64,000 bases of DNA from Lactifluus volemus (Eukaryota > Basidiomycota > Agaricomycetes > Russulales > Russulaceae). The notes beneath the pieces were generated by a model. That model was given only the letters and a program-made list of their open reading frames with translations, was not told the DNA's origin and ran no database searches. The stretch's first letter is position 1. Each line of letters opens with the position of its first letter. Below are positions 55,788 through 64,000 of this stretch, piece after piece. The DNA lies in the NCBI GenBank assembly GCA_022376515.1, contig WTXI01000001.1:806001-870000 (forward strand), given 5' to 3'. A program made the position numbers and the translations under genes.

Positions 55788-56587
55788 ATGGCAACCCTCC
55801 CCATGTTTCCACTTCCACTTCCACCCGATGAACCACCTTCTGGGTACAACTATTCAGATCACTCTTCGAGATTTTCAGCTTCGTCGACAACTTCTGTATC
55901 CCAAACTGTCATGAACCGAGATACATTCTGTGGAACACCTCGCTGCATTGTCTGCGGAGCTTCTGCGGCACCGATTGTTCGAGTTTATCGTATCATTATG
56001 CCCTCAGAGAGTGATCTTGTAATCAAAATGTTATTTGATCTCCTTTAAACTAATCAGAAACAGTGGGATGATCTCAAGAAGCGCAACTGGATCCCTAGCC
56101 AGGCAAAAAATGCCCCTAAGCATGAACCACGAAATGGCCTCTATATGTGTGTTACTCACGGTGCTCTGTTCAATGTCACCGGTTCTTTATACGTTACATC
56201 CCAACAGTATGTTTGTTTCTTCGTTGCTTCAGATTACGTACTTACTGAAAACAGATCTCTAGGTTTATATTTGTTAACTACACTGGTAGTCTGAGTCGAA
56301 ACCTCCAGCCATACCATGGTAAAGCTGTTGCACTTGATATACAACATCAATATGCCCCATTCCCATCCCTATTCATCATCCATGAGATGCGGGTCCGTGG
56401 CTCCTACCCTTTCCAACCCACTGAACCAATGATGCCCGATGACATCACTTGGCAAGACTGGATCTCTTCCCGTGGCATATATGATAGCACATCAGAGTCT
56501 TTCATTCGTGATGGGACTGACAAGAATGACGAAATGGCTACTGCAAGTGGAGGTGGACATGCTCTTACTGTCAACACCGGGTCATGA
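55788..56587 (+). CDS. HNH-nuclease-domain protein of the basidiomycete type
   Basis: Exon 1 gives MATLPMFPLPLPPDEPPSGY, a Ser-rich stretch and NRDTFCGTPRCIVCGAS with a CxxC pair. After a very short 39-nt intron come KQWDDLKKRNWIPSQAKNAP, KHEPRNGLYMCVTHGALFN and, after one missing G near 56175, HRFFIRYIPT; the next exon gives RFIFVNYTGS and LQPYHGKAVALDIQHQYAPF, PSLFIIHEMRVRGSYPFQPT. This is the HNH_2-like arrangement found in large families in Agaricomycetes. The second His of the usual THH core is Gly here (VTHGALF), so nuclease activity is doubtful. The C-terminus (ASGGGHALTVNTGS) may be extended if another base is missing. Confidence 0.72.
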
Positions 56588-57451
56588 CAGCCATCTGTGC
56601 TGCTGCAAGCCGCGCCTTGCCATCTTGGAAAGCCTGACGGATGGAGGGCACCTTGAAGCTAGACTAGAAGTCCGACGCGCTTGGTCTCCCCCATTGCTTG
56701 TCTCTTGCATTGAAATTGTACAAGTGAATACAAAAGCAAATATGAATATGTGACAACCCGTTGGAACGTCGTTGAAAAAATAATAAAGTGTAACGAGTTG
56801 TTGCGTCTAGGTTCACAGGTTTACTGAGGCTAAGGGAATGTCATTCAGCGGTGATTGTACATGACACGGCCCCTCCACCAGGTAAGAAAATTTCGTCGTT
56901 CCGATCTTATCGACGAGAAGCAGGAAGCACTTGGTCGTATCCCCGCACCCATACCTCGCGAGCACGGACACGTTCTTTGTCATTTCTAGCGATGTCACGG
57001 TTTGTCACTGAGGTACTACTCGCTTTTCGTACACGTCGTACTTCCCTCCTGGCTCAACCTCCCCTACCCTGCGAACTTTTTACTTACTCAATTCACGAGT
57101 CTACTTCTGCACTGGACTACCGCCTTACTACTTCACTCGGGACGACATCTGTCATCTTGTAGCCAACATACATACAACGCCACCTCGTGGTGTGCTTCTC
57201 GGCGCGTTGACGGCGTTGCGAGAGGGGACATACCTCCGGTTTGTTAGCTAGGCTTAACGTTGTGACCTCCATTGATTCACCTCAACATGCAGAGCCCATT
57301 TTCCATGGATGATAGCTTCATGGATTAGGATAGGACACATACAACACATCACGGTGCAATGAGGCAGGAATGACAAGGAAATGCGTGCGAATAATGATAC
57401 TACAATGACCAAGGAGCGAGGCGCCCACACCGACGGTTCGTACGTCGGGCA
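56588..57451. other. Convergent intergenic region, HNH / seipin
   Basis: About 860 bp with only short open frames of no coding character (for example 56851-57162). An AATAAAG signal near 56782-56788 may end the HNH transcript. No RNA gene or repeat recognised. Confidence 0.45.
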
Positions 57452-58690
57452 TCACTCACTGTCAGACGCTGGTTCAAATGCCCTGGAACGACGGCGGCGC
57501 AATGGGGTGGATGTTGTCTCTACTGAGGGTAACGTGGTGATACCACCTTCATAATCCTGGTACAAGTGACGAGAAGGTCATGCGGGCTGGCAGTGATGCA
57601 AGCGCATAGATTCGTACCTCCCGCTTTGAGGGCCCGGCACTTCCGTTTCGCTTCAATGATCGTCTGCGAGTTCGCCTCTCACCCGGCCCATCCTGCAAGG
57701 GTCGGGGACGAATACTTGGCCCAACCTTGGCGAAGGCCGCTCCAACGCTGCCGTACTGCCATTGAAGGGCGGGGACAAGGCAGATTGCCAAAATGGAGAA
57801 CGATACCGCAAGGAAGACGGCGGAGGAAAGAGCGCCAGACAGTAAAGGAAACCTCGAGACGAAACCCCTACAGAAAATGATGGAAGCTTTCTCCGTATGA
57901 AGCGAAGAGGAGGTACCAACCGTATGCCACGGGGCCGAACCGTGCCTTCGATGGAGGCAGTCAGAACGCTAAGTTCCCTCCCTTGGCCAGATCCGATGGA
58001 CTTCCAGCCGTCCAGTCTACCTATTTCAATTTTGGCAAAGACGTGACTTACATGGGATTGATAGCGGGATAGAAGTGGAACTTTGAGCGTGGTGGTGGTG
58101 GGTTTTGGCCAGCGAAAAGAGGAGGGTGGCAGAATGATTGCCTGTGGATAGTGTTATGGGGAAACGAAGGTATGATCTAGAAGATGACTGCCTCACTGGC
58201 ATGCGAACGGTTGCGAGGGTTTTGTTTGATGACCCAGTCAATGTAAGAGTGGTCATAAAGTTCCCAAGATCATAGTTAGAGGATGTGGCAGGGACGACGA
58301 GGTGAAGTGATATGTCGTAGGGTTGGGTAGGATTAAATGAAGTGAGTTGAGTTTCAGCGTATGGTAAGATACCATCGCTCGAGGGATATGAGTGAGAACA
58401 TCTTGAGAATATTCAGGCACGCACCCATACTGAAAGAAAAGAGGAGAGTGCCAACTGATCGCGCGACTGTACCAGACATAGAATCCTGATAGAATGGATG
58501 GGATGACCAGTAAAGGGACCAAGAGGAAAAATACGGCAAGAGGGATGAGTTGAGGAGCGACAGGACGTAAGAGGAGAGTAACAAGTGAGATAAAAAGCTC
58601 TATAGGGTATAGAAAGATGGCATATATTATGCGAGAAACGAAAGGCTGTTTTGGTTGTTTTAGCACATGTTTATCCGGACTCTCTGCCAT
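57452..58690 (-). CDS. Seipin (lipid droplet biogenesis)
   Basis: Seipin forms an ER ring that organises lipid-droplet budding. The N-terminus MAESPDKHVLKQPKQPFVSR leads to membrane helix 1 (PLAVFFLLVPLLVIPSILSG) and WYSRAISWHSPLFFQYG. The lumenal domain shows YDISLH-type strands and NFMTTLTLTGSSNKTLATVR, then SRYQSH and VRLVPPLRFIRRKLPSFSVG. Helix 2 is read in the next frame (GALSSAVFLAVSFSILAICL) after one base lost near 57849-57854. A cytosolic Arg-rich tail (RRTRRRSLKRNGSAGPSKRE) joins, across an intron starting GTACGAATC, to a last exon DYEGGITTLPSVETTSTPLR that ends PASDSE with TGA at 57452-57454. The last exon is easily missed by simple gene finding. Divergent from the 58781 gene (90 bp). 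Confidence 0.83.
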
Positions 58691-58780
58691 GGCAGTGAGG
58701 GATGTGTGTGTGTGTGCGTACGTGCTTTGGTTAGGTGTGTGTAGGGTACTTTTGACACGTGATAACTAACCATCCTCTCT
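58691..58780. promoter_or_regulatory. 90-bp bidirectional promoter, seipin / 58781 gene
   Basis: Contains a TG-rich microsatellite-like run (GTGTGTGTGTGTGCG, 58702-58716) between the two divergent starts. Assigned by position. Confidence 0.4.
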
Positions 58781-59419
58781 ATGACCAACCTCAACGAGCT
58801 TCGTCAACTCCTCGGCCTTTCCCCTTCCTCCAAGGAGATTACAACATATCTATCAGCCCTCTCCTCCTCTCAACCATCTTCTCCAGAAATAAAATCATAT
58901 CCTGACGCCGTATATTTCAATTATTATTCCTTCGGCCTTAGTCTGCTATTCGCTCCAATCAATGGCTACAAACCTCAATCCAAGGCCTCACGTCAGGATT
59001 TGCAGGATGCGCATCTCGTATTAGATGGCATCGATATATATAACAGTGTGTCAGCTGAACGGTCCGACGACGGCAAGATCGGGTCCCCATCCTTCGTTTA
59101 CTCATCCTATCCTATCATTCCCATTACCATTCCGGTCTCGTCAGACACTGAACAGGGCACGCCCCATTCCTCTGTCCTTCGAGTTACACAAAACACGACT
59201 GGCAAAGACTTTGTGGCTGCCCTGGGCGAGCCTGACAGAAAGGGTGGTGGCTCTGGGCCATCATCTGGCAGTATTGGGATTTGGGTGGAATGGACGAGAG
59301 ACGGACTGATGGTCGAGTTTGGCGGAGATGATAGCCGAGGACCTCAAGCCTGGGAGAGAGGTAAGGACGCTTTATGGCGTATCATTTCGGTATTCTCCCC
59401 CACCAAAGGAAGCACGTGA
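58781..59419 (+). CDS. Uncharacterised conserved protein, 212 aa, single exon
   Basis: An intron-free frame starting MTNLNELRQLLGLSPSSKEI. A motif-like stretch YPDAVYFNYYSFGLSLLFAP is followed by a variable middle and a strongly ordered C-terminal half: VTQNTTGKDFVAALGEPDRK, GGGSGPSSGSIGIWVEWTRD, GLMVEFGGDDSRGPQAWERG, KDALWRIISVF. The Gly-rich turn and alternating hydrophobic strands suggest a small beta-rich fold. No signal peptide or membrane helix. It is divergent from seipin and 75 bp upstream of the next gene in the same direction. I do not recognise a function. Confidence 0.7.
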   Translation: MTNLNELRQLLGLSPSSKEITTYLSALSSSQPSSPEIKSYPDAVYFNYYSFGLSLLFAPINGYKPQSKASRQDLQDAHLVLDGIDIYNSVSAERSDDGKIGSPSFVYSSYPIIPITIPVSSDTEQGTPHSSVLRVTQNTTGKDFVAALGEPDRKGGGSGPSSGSIGIWVEWTRDGLMVEFGGDDSRGPQAWERGKDALWRIISVFSPTKGST

Positions 59420-59494
59420 TGATTATGTGTAACCCAAATATCGATTTCCATATAAGCTGGTTCTTACTATCATCACCCATCTAAGCAAAGGACC

Positions 59495-60233
59495 ATGGCA
59501 GCTCCTCCATCCAATAACACTCTTGACTTTAGTGCGACATGGGTCATGGTTAGCCGTGCACATCCCTCTCCGCTAACCAGGTCTGATTTCATTCACATCA
59601 TATAGAACAAAACACTCAGTGACGATACGGATGAAGTTTTGCGCCTTCAGGGTATAAGCTGGTTAACTCGCCGCGCCATCGGCTTGGCAACCATAACTCT
59701 CTACGCCAAACATTATAAGGACGATGATGGTGTCGAACATATCGATATTCAGCAGGCTCTCACTGGCGGAATTCCTGGTACGGTCGAGAATCGCATTCTG
59801 GATTGGACTTTCAGAGAGCATGAAGATCACCTATTTGGCGCGGTTCTCGGAAGATCCAGAAGAGTGAAGCTTGATCAAATCGACAATGATTTTCTTAAAA
59901 CTGGGTGGCTCCCAGATACAGAGGAGCATGGCGCGATCAACTCGTACGTGGAGAGTGATACTCCAAAGAGCGGGACGACTTGGACTGCGGAGCAGGTATG
60001 TCTATTCTCTTATCAGCTTGTCCTTCAGTTGTTCATCATCCAATCAGATTTGGGGTTTTGAAGAAATCAATGGCGAGAGGCGCTACGTTCGACATCTCGA
60101 CTTCACCGGCCCGGGAGGTGAACACATTCAGGCCCGTTTGGTTTATGATTTCTGTGAGCAATAATATATCCTTTATTGCTATATGATCGGTTTCTTAACA
60201 CCCTCCGCAGATGCACCGGCTTCTGAAAAATAA
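59495..60233 (+). CDS. Uncharacterised lipocalin-like small protein
   Basis: Exon 1 (MAAPPSNNTLDFSATWVM) is followed after an intron by NKTLSDDTDEVLRLQGISWL, TRRAIGLATITLYAKHYKDD, GVEHIDIQQALTGGIPGTVE, NRILDWTFREHEDHLFG and LKTGWLPDTEEHGAINSYVE, SDTPKSGTTWTAEQ; then IWGFEEINGERRYVRHLDFT and ARLVYDFYAPASEK with TAA at 60231-60233. About 190 aa. The opening FSATWVMNKTLSDDTDEVLR and the alternating strands resemble the lipocalin/fatty-acid-binding beta-barrel plan seen in small fungal proteins of unknown role; this is a fold guess only. Three exons are supported by clean junctions (for example GTATGT at about 59997). Confidence 0.68.
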
Positions 60234-60279
60234 AGTGTGAAAGGATGTAATTTTATGAACCTGATACAGACTCACTAAG

Positions 60280-60470
60280 GTGTACCCCTCTCTGATCAGA
60301 CCCCCCTTTCTGATCACTTCCAATTTTCTCGCCCATTTCCTGCTCAATCACCACAAAATTAAGCCTACAGTATCCAGTACCATGGTTGACCGTATTCTGT
60401 CCATCTTTTTTCGGTAGAAATCGTAGTGTGGTGACCATAGCGTGAAAGGGGGTCTGATCAGAGATAACAC
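60280..60470. mobile_element. MITE-like element with inverted terminal repeats
   Basis: The core CTCTGATCAGACCCCCCTTTC at 60290-60310 has its near-perfect complement at 60444-60463 (one C shorter), and the outer ends GTGTACCCC / GATAACAC and inner ends TGATCAC / GTGACCA also pair loosely, giving arms of about 40 bp around 110 bp of AT-richer DNA. No coding capacity; no clear target duplication. Confidence 0.6.
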
Positions 60471-62330
60471 ATCTTTTACGGTTACCCTTTATGGATACCT
60501 ACTGTAGCTTAGCGTGTTACGTTTCAATTTCCAATCTCAGACGTAGTCGCCTCCGTGGTCACCGCTCGTGCCTGGTTCAGGTTATGGTGAGGATACCCTG
60601 CTCTAGATGACCAGTGTACCCCTTAGTTAACGCGAATACGGCATTCGGCTTCTGCTGTGCTACTGTCATGTGCAAGTGTCCGAAGAAGACGTCCGTTACT
60701 CGCTAAAAGCTGAGGACAGACTGGACTTCCCACTTTCTTGGTTCGAAACACCTCCGCTTGATTCAACGCATGAAACAGTTTTCCCACCATATTAAAGGGG
60801 TTAATGCCGGAAATTAATTCCCATGAAACGCTGCTCCGACAATTCGGGGGCACATACCGCTTGACCATCGTCTTGGTTGCCTTTACCTTGGGACTTGCTC
60901 TTTTCCGGAACAGTTTACCATCAGTCTCTTTTTGTCCACCTGTACTTCCTGATTCGAGTAGCATTGTGGGTACATTGGTTTAGTGGAGTGTAAACGATGG
61001 ATGTGGGTTCAATGAAGGTGCTTGTGAACCGTTCGCTGATTCTTCGTTTAATTTTTGCTGTCCAGCTCGATGTTCGTCTACAGTATCAAGCTTTGAAACC
61101 CGAGGAACATCATAAACGAGCAAGAGAACTTCATTCCCCTGATCTGCAAAGTAATTTTACGTACCGCGGAGACAGTTTTCTTCGTGCCGTTATATGGGCG
61201 TGAGCTCACTAGTCTCGTGTCTCATCAGTCTCAAGCTTTTGTATCGGCTGTGGATTTACCGCCCAACGTTTTGGTCACGGTCATGGTGCTTCGCCCCAGG
61301 ATTTTGGCACATCACGCTTTTCGCCCCGAATCGCCCGGCCACGCTCTCAGCTTCCCGATAACGCAGACAGTTTCGGGGCCTTTTCTCTCTGCGTGTTGCT
61401 TCTGTTACGCCTTCTGGGGCCCAGAGATCATGCCTGCGTTTTTCAATAGAAGCCACCACATTACCGTGCTGGACCACAGTTTCGGCAAATCTCGCCACAG
61501 AAAAGATTCGCTAATGATACTGTAGCGCACAACGGTGCGGGGGACTCTCCACAGTTCACAGTCATTATGGTCGTGGTTGTATTGCTTGTCATTGTCACCA
61601 ACCAAGTCCACGTCATCCGTGGAACTGATTTGCTACCTGCGCCTTCACCACCTTGGTGATGATTTCCATTCCTGATATTGGTCATTATCAGGCTATCTGC
61701 CATCTTCAAATGGTTCTTGTTGGGATTTCATAACGGACTACCATGCTAACTTTTCTGTGGCAAGCAACGAGATGGCACGCTCAATATTGACCTCTCGAGT
61801 TTTGTCACAAACTCGATTCTTCCAAAGAGACCATAATTTAGTCACAACATCCTAATGGAGAGAGATGGGCCAGATCTGCGCTACCTTTGAATGATGTGGG
61901 GCGTATGGTCTCGTGTCTTCTGTACCACGTGGTCGATCTATTACTAATTGCACTCCGATAGCCCACTAGAGTGAAGGAGTCACTGGGGACTTTACAAAAG
62001 CAAATGGGACATGGGTCGCGGTCCAGATGCCACAATGTAAATACATTGTTTGTAATAAACCACACTGGTGATCGGGGGTCACGATGACTTAAGACTTACG
62101 CACGGGCTCCGGCGTTTGTTCGTTCGTTTTATTCCAGCTTCTGGTCATGCATGCTGCCGCAGCCAACTCATCTGGGCTGCAAAGCTCCTGAGTCCTACCA
62201 TCGATCTTCTTCTTGGTATCCTTTGCATTCGTACAGCACATCTATTCTCCTCCCTTCATATCGTCACCCATGAAGCATGCCGCGAGTGGTAACACACTTC
62301 AAACACCCAGAGAGTGCGTTCTCTCATTTG
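60471..62330. other. Gene-poor stretch
   Basis: Nearly 1.9 kb without a convincing gene. Short frames (60623-60964 minus, 113 codons; 60997-61203 and 61184-61525 plus; 61838-62065 minus) lack family motifs. The minus frame at 61838-62065 contains CPICFCK and a Trp-rich context that faintly recalls the zinc-binding tail of LINE reverse transcriptases, so the stretch may be decayed transposon DNA; this is weak. Confidence 0.4.
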
Positions 62331-63150
62331 ATGGGCAGTCAAGAAGGAAAATAACCCCAATACAGATTTCACCAATGTAGGCAACGGAAAATGGCTTTGC
62401 AGCATCTGCAAAGCAGATGCGATGACTGTCAAACAAGCTGTGATTCACGAAGGTTCAACGCAACACACATCGAAGGCAAACGCCTGCGGCCTGCAAGCTA
62501 CCTCATCTACTGGGCAGAACCCAACATCCGATATACTTGCAAGTCTCAGAATGGCCGAGCAAGGACGTTGTGGTTGGATAGATTTGAGTCCCAACCTCGT
62601 CTCATTTTGGCGTAGGGGTCTGGAAGCTGCTGAGAGGGGTGAAGAAGCCGAATCTATGCACGATTTTTTGGATAAACTGGAGGAGGAATTGGTTGATCAA
62701 AGTAGGCAAGGCCATTGGGGTAACACATCAGTCGAGGTCGGTGGATGGGGTTGGGGAGCTCCTGCGGAGGACTGGACCCCAAATGCGGACGTATGGGCGT
62801 CTGCATGGGGCAAGTCGCCTGCGGTGGGCGTGCCTTCCAGTGTCCAGCATGTGCACCATCCAAGACCAGGGAGTAGCAGCTTTACCAGCATGCATCGGGA
62901 GGGCAGTGTTTTCGGTCCCAATGACGCCCGTGATGATGAGAATAACGATGAAGAAGCTGCATTCGTCGAGAACTTCCTTCGGGGCCATCCTGTCAACGCA
63001 CGTCATAGGGAGAGGATGCGGATATTTTATGCGGTTCGTGATCTGCTAGTGATCTGCGCTTTCAGTTGCTGATGTACGGCTTTAAAGATGCCAACAGACC
63101 AGAAAATCAGTAAGATTCATGAGGTGATTCGAGATCTTCGTGGACAGTAA
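62331..63150 (+). CDS. U1-like zinc-finger protein, uncharacterised
   Basis: After a tentative 7-nt first exon (ATG at 62331) and a 43-nt intron, the frame gives WLCSICKADAMTVKQAVIHE and GSTQHTSKAN, a C-x2-C...H-x5-H finger like the U1/matrin type that binds RNA or DNA. A Trp-rich middle follows (GWGWGAPAEDWTPNADVWAS), an acidic part (NDARDDENNDEEAAFVENFL) and NARHRERMRIFYA. A last exon joined after an intron of about 59 nt gives MPTDQKISKIHEVIRDLRGQ with TAA at 63148-63150. The initiator exon is a guess; a start upstream of the gene-poor stretch is possible. Confidence 0.6.
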
Positions 63151-63546
63151 AGTTTGCTACCTAGGACTACCTAGGTTTTCTGGATCTTTGCGCCGTAATA
63201 CATGTCGAGCTGCTATCTGTCACGTACACGTTTTCTATAACTCAAGACTGAGCCCGGCTCAAGTTTGATTGCGGATGAACCGGATGTATAGCACAGTTTC
63301 ACAGGACAAATCACGATAAGAAAGTGCTGGGTCAATCATAACACGCTCGGTGGTCTCGGAGACAGGCCTGACCGAGATTGCGCAGCCGTTGGCTGTGCAA
63401 ACCTTTCTCATTTATCACGTGATGTCGGAGTAATAGTGGGAATAATGGGAATGACGGACAGAGATCAGGGCGCGGTGCCTCTCCTTTATAAGTATAAGTA
63501 GGCCTATTTCCTTACAGCACACACACATCATCCTTATCACCCATCA
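63151..63546. promoter_or_regulatory. Promoter region of the WW-domain gene with a TATA box
   Basis: About 400 bp. CTTTATAAGTATAAG at 63484-63498 lies about 60 bp before the start and looks like a good TATA box, followed by a pyrimidine- and CA-rich leader. No other gene seen. Confidence 0.5.
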
Positions 63547-64000
63547 ATGGCCTCAGAACAACCCCCTCTTCCGTATGGCTGGGTTGAAGAATTCGATCCC
63601 AAGGCGAATCATCCCTTTTGGGTGTGCAGTATATCTTTTCCTCTCCTTGCTACATCCATGGCTGACCCATCCTCTGTAGGTTGATACTACAGTAGATCCG
63701 CCTCGTGCGATTTGGACACATCCATATGAAGACGAACAATACCTTCGGGAGCATCCGGATGTTAGGGAGAAAGTTGGCAACCTTTCTCAGAAGCAGCAAT
63801 CTCCAAACGAATCCAAGCCCTCTCGCCGTCATTCTTTCAACGGCCTTGATAGCGACAGCATGGTACCAGGCGATGCACCTACTCCACGCGATTCCTCCCA
63901 AAAAGGGAAGAATAAGCGAGGGTTCTTTGGCAAGCTCAAAGACAAGGCCATCGGTACCAAGGAAGAACGTCTAGCAATGAAGCAGGAGCGGGATAGGGTA
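63547..64000 (+). CDS. WW-domain protein, cut by the right edge
   Basis: Exon 1 (63547-63621) encodes MASEQPPLPYGWVEEFDPKA and ends ...HPFW; a 58-nt intron leads to exon 2 from 63680 (VDTTVDPPRAIWTHPYEDEQ). The two parts make a WW domain: LPYGWVEEFD with the first Trp and TxxxW at RAIW, then YLREHPDV. WW domains bind Pro-rich ligands. A Ser-rich linker (SKPSRRHSFNGL) and a basic segment (KRGFFGKLKDKAIGTKEER) follow, and the frame is open at position 64000. The rest of the protein is outside the window. Confidence 0.72.

Noticed and set aside
56851..57162. 103-codon plus frame rich in Ser, Thr and Arg
   Set aside because: No motif, no plausible exon partners, and located in a convergent 3' gap.
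61838..62065. Possible reverse-transcriptase zinc-knuckle remnant
   Set aside because: Only a CxxC and a few Trp are seen; too little to call a retrotransposon.
1..64000. tRNA, rRNA, CRISPR and biosynthetic cluster
   Set aside because: Looked for T-loop-like GGTTCGA contexts, repeat-spacer arrays and adjacent synthase-type genes; none was convincing.

Overview
The window is nuclear DNA of a filamentous basidiomycete, most likely an Agaricomycete. Genes lie on both strands, are split by many 40-75 nt introns and often sit less than 200 bp apart. Telling families include a Zn2Cys6 regulator, a Kre6/Skn1 glucan-synthesis glycosidase, a multi-FAS1 membrane protein, a basidiomycete-type HNH nuclease and a heparinase II/III-like lyase. 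A Rhizoctonia/Ceratobasidium-type lineage is only a guess. No tRNA, rRNA, CRISPR array, virus or toxin gene was recognised.

Layout. 0-12 kb: a gene cut by the left edge, a Zn2Cys6 transcription factor, a REEP/HVA22 ER-shaping protein, exocyst subunit Sec3 and a ceramide glucosyltransferase with broken frames. 12.7-21 kb: an uncharacterised gene, a TatD nuclease, a 3-ketoacyl-CoA thiolase, a membrane-anchored heparinase-like lyase and a Ser/Thr-rich single-pass membrane protein. 21-35 kb: Ima1, a Kre6/Skn1 protein, UBE2O, an F-box protein and N-acetylglutamate synthase. 35-48 kb: an uncharacterised protein, a carnitine/acylcarnitine carrier, a fasciclin-domain protein, RAVE subunit Rav1 and Rab GDI. 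48-54.5 kb: a Myb/SANT-like protein, methylmalonate-semialdehyde dehydrogenase, a low-molecular-weight phosphatase and an SH3BGR-like protein. 54.5-64 kb: a foldback element, an HNH protein, seipin, two uncharacterised genes, a second inverted-repeat element in a 2 kb gene-poor stretch, a zinc-finger protein and a WW-domain gene cut by the right edge.

Themes. Most genes are housekeeping functions of membranes and organelles: ER shaping and lipid droplets (REEP, seipin), secretion (Sec3, GDI), vacuole (Rav1, fasciclin protein), nuclear envelope (Ima1), cell wall (Kre6), mitochondrion and fat or amino-acid catabolism (carrier, dehydrogenase, thiolase, NAGS). Several pairs are head-to-head across 73-305 bp and may share promoters.

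A caution for every reader: many genes show conserved protein sequence that jumps frame, and nearly every jump I could resolve is explained by one missing base, usually in a short G or C run (at least 22 sites in 15 genes). This looks like an assembly or sequencing artefact rather than mass gene decay, so the spans below are gene extents; introns and these frame jumps lie inside them. Intron boundaries were placed by eye.
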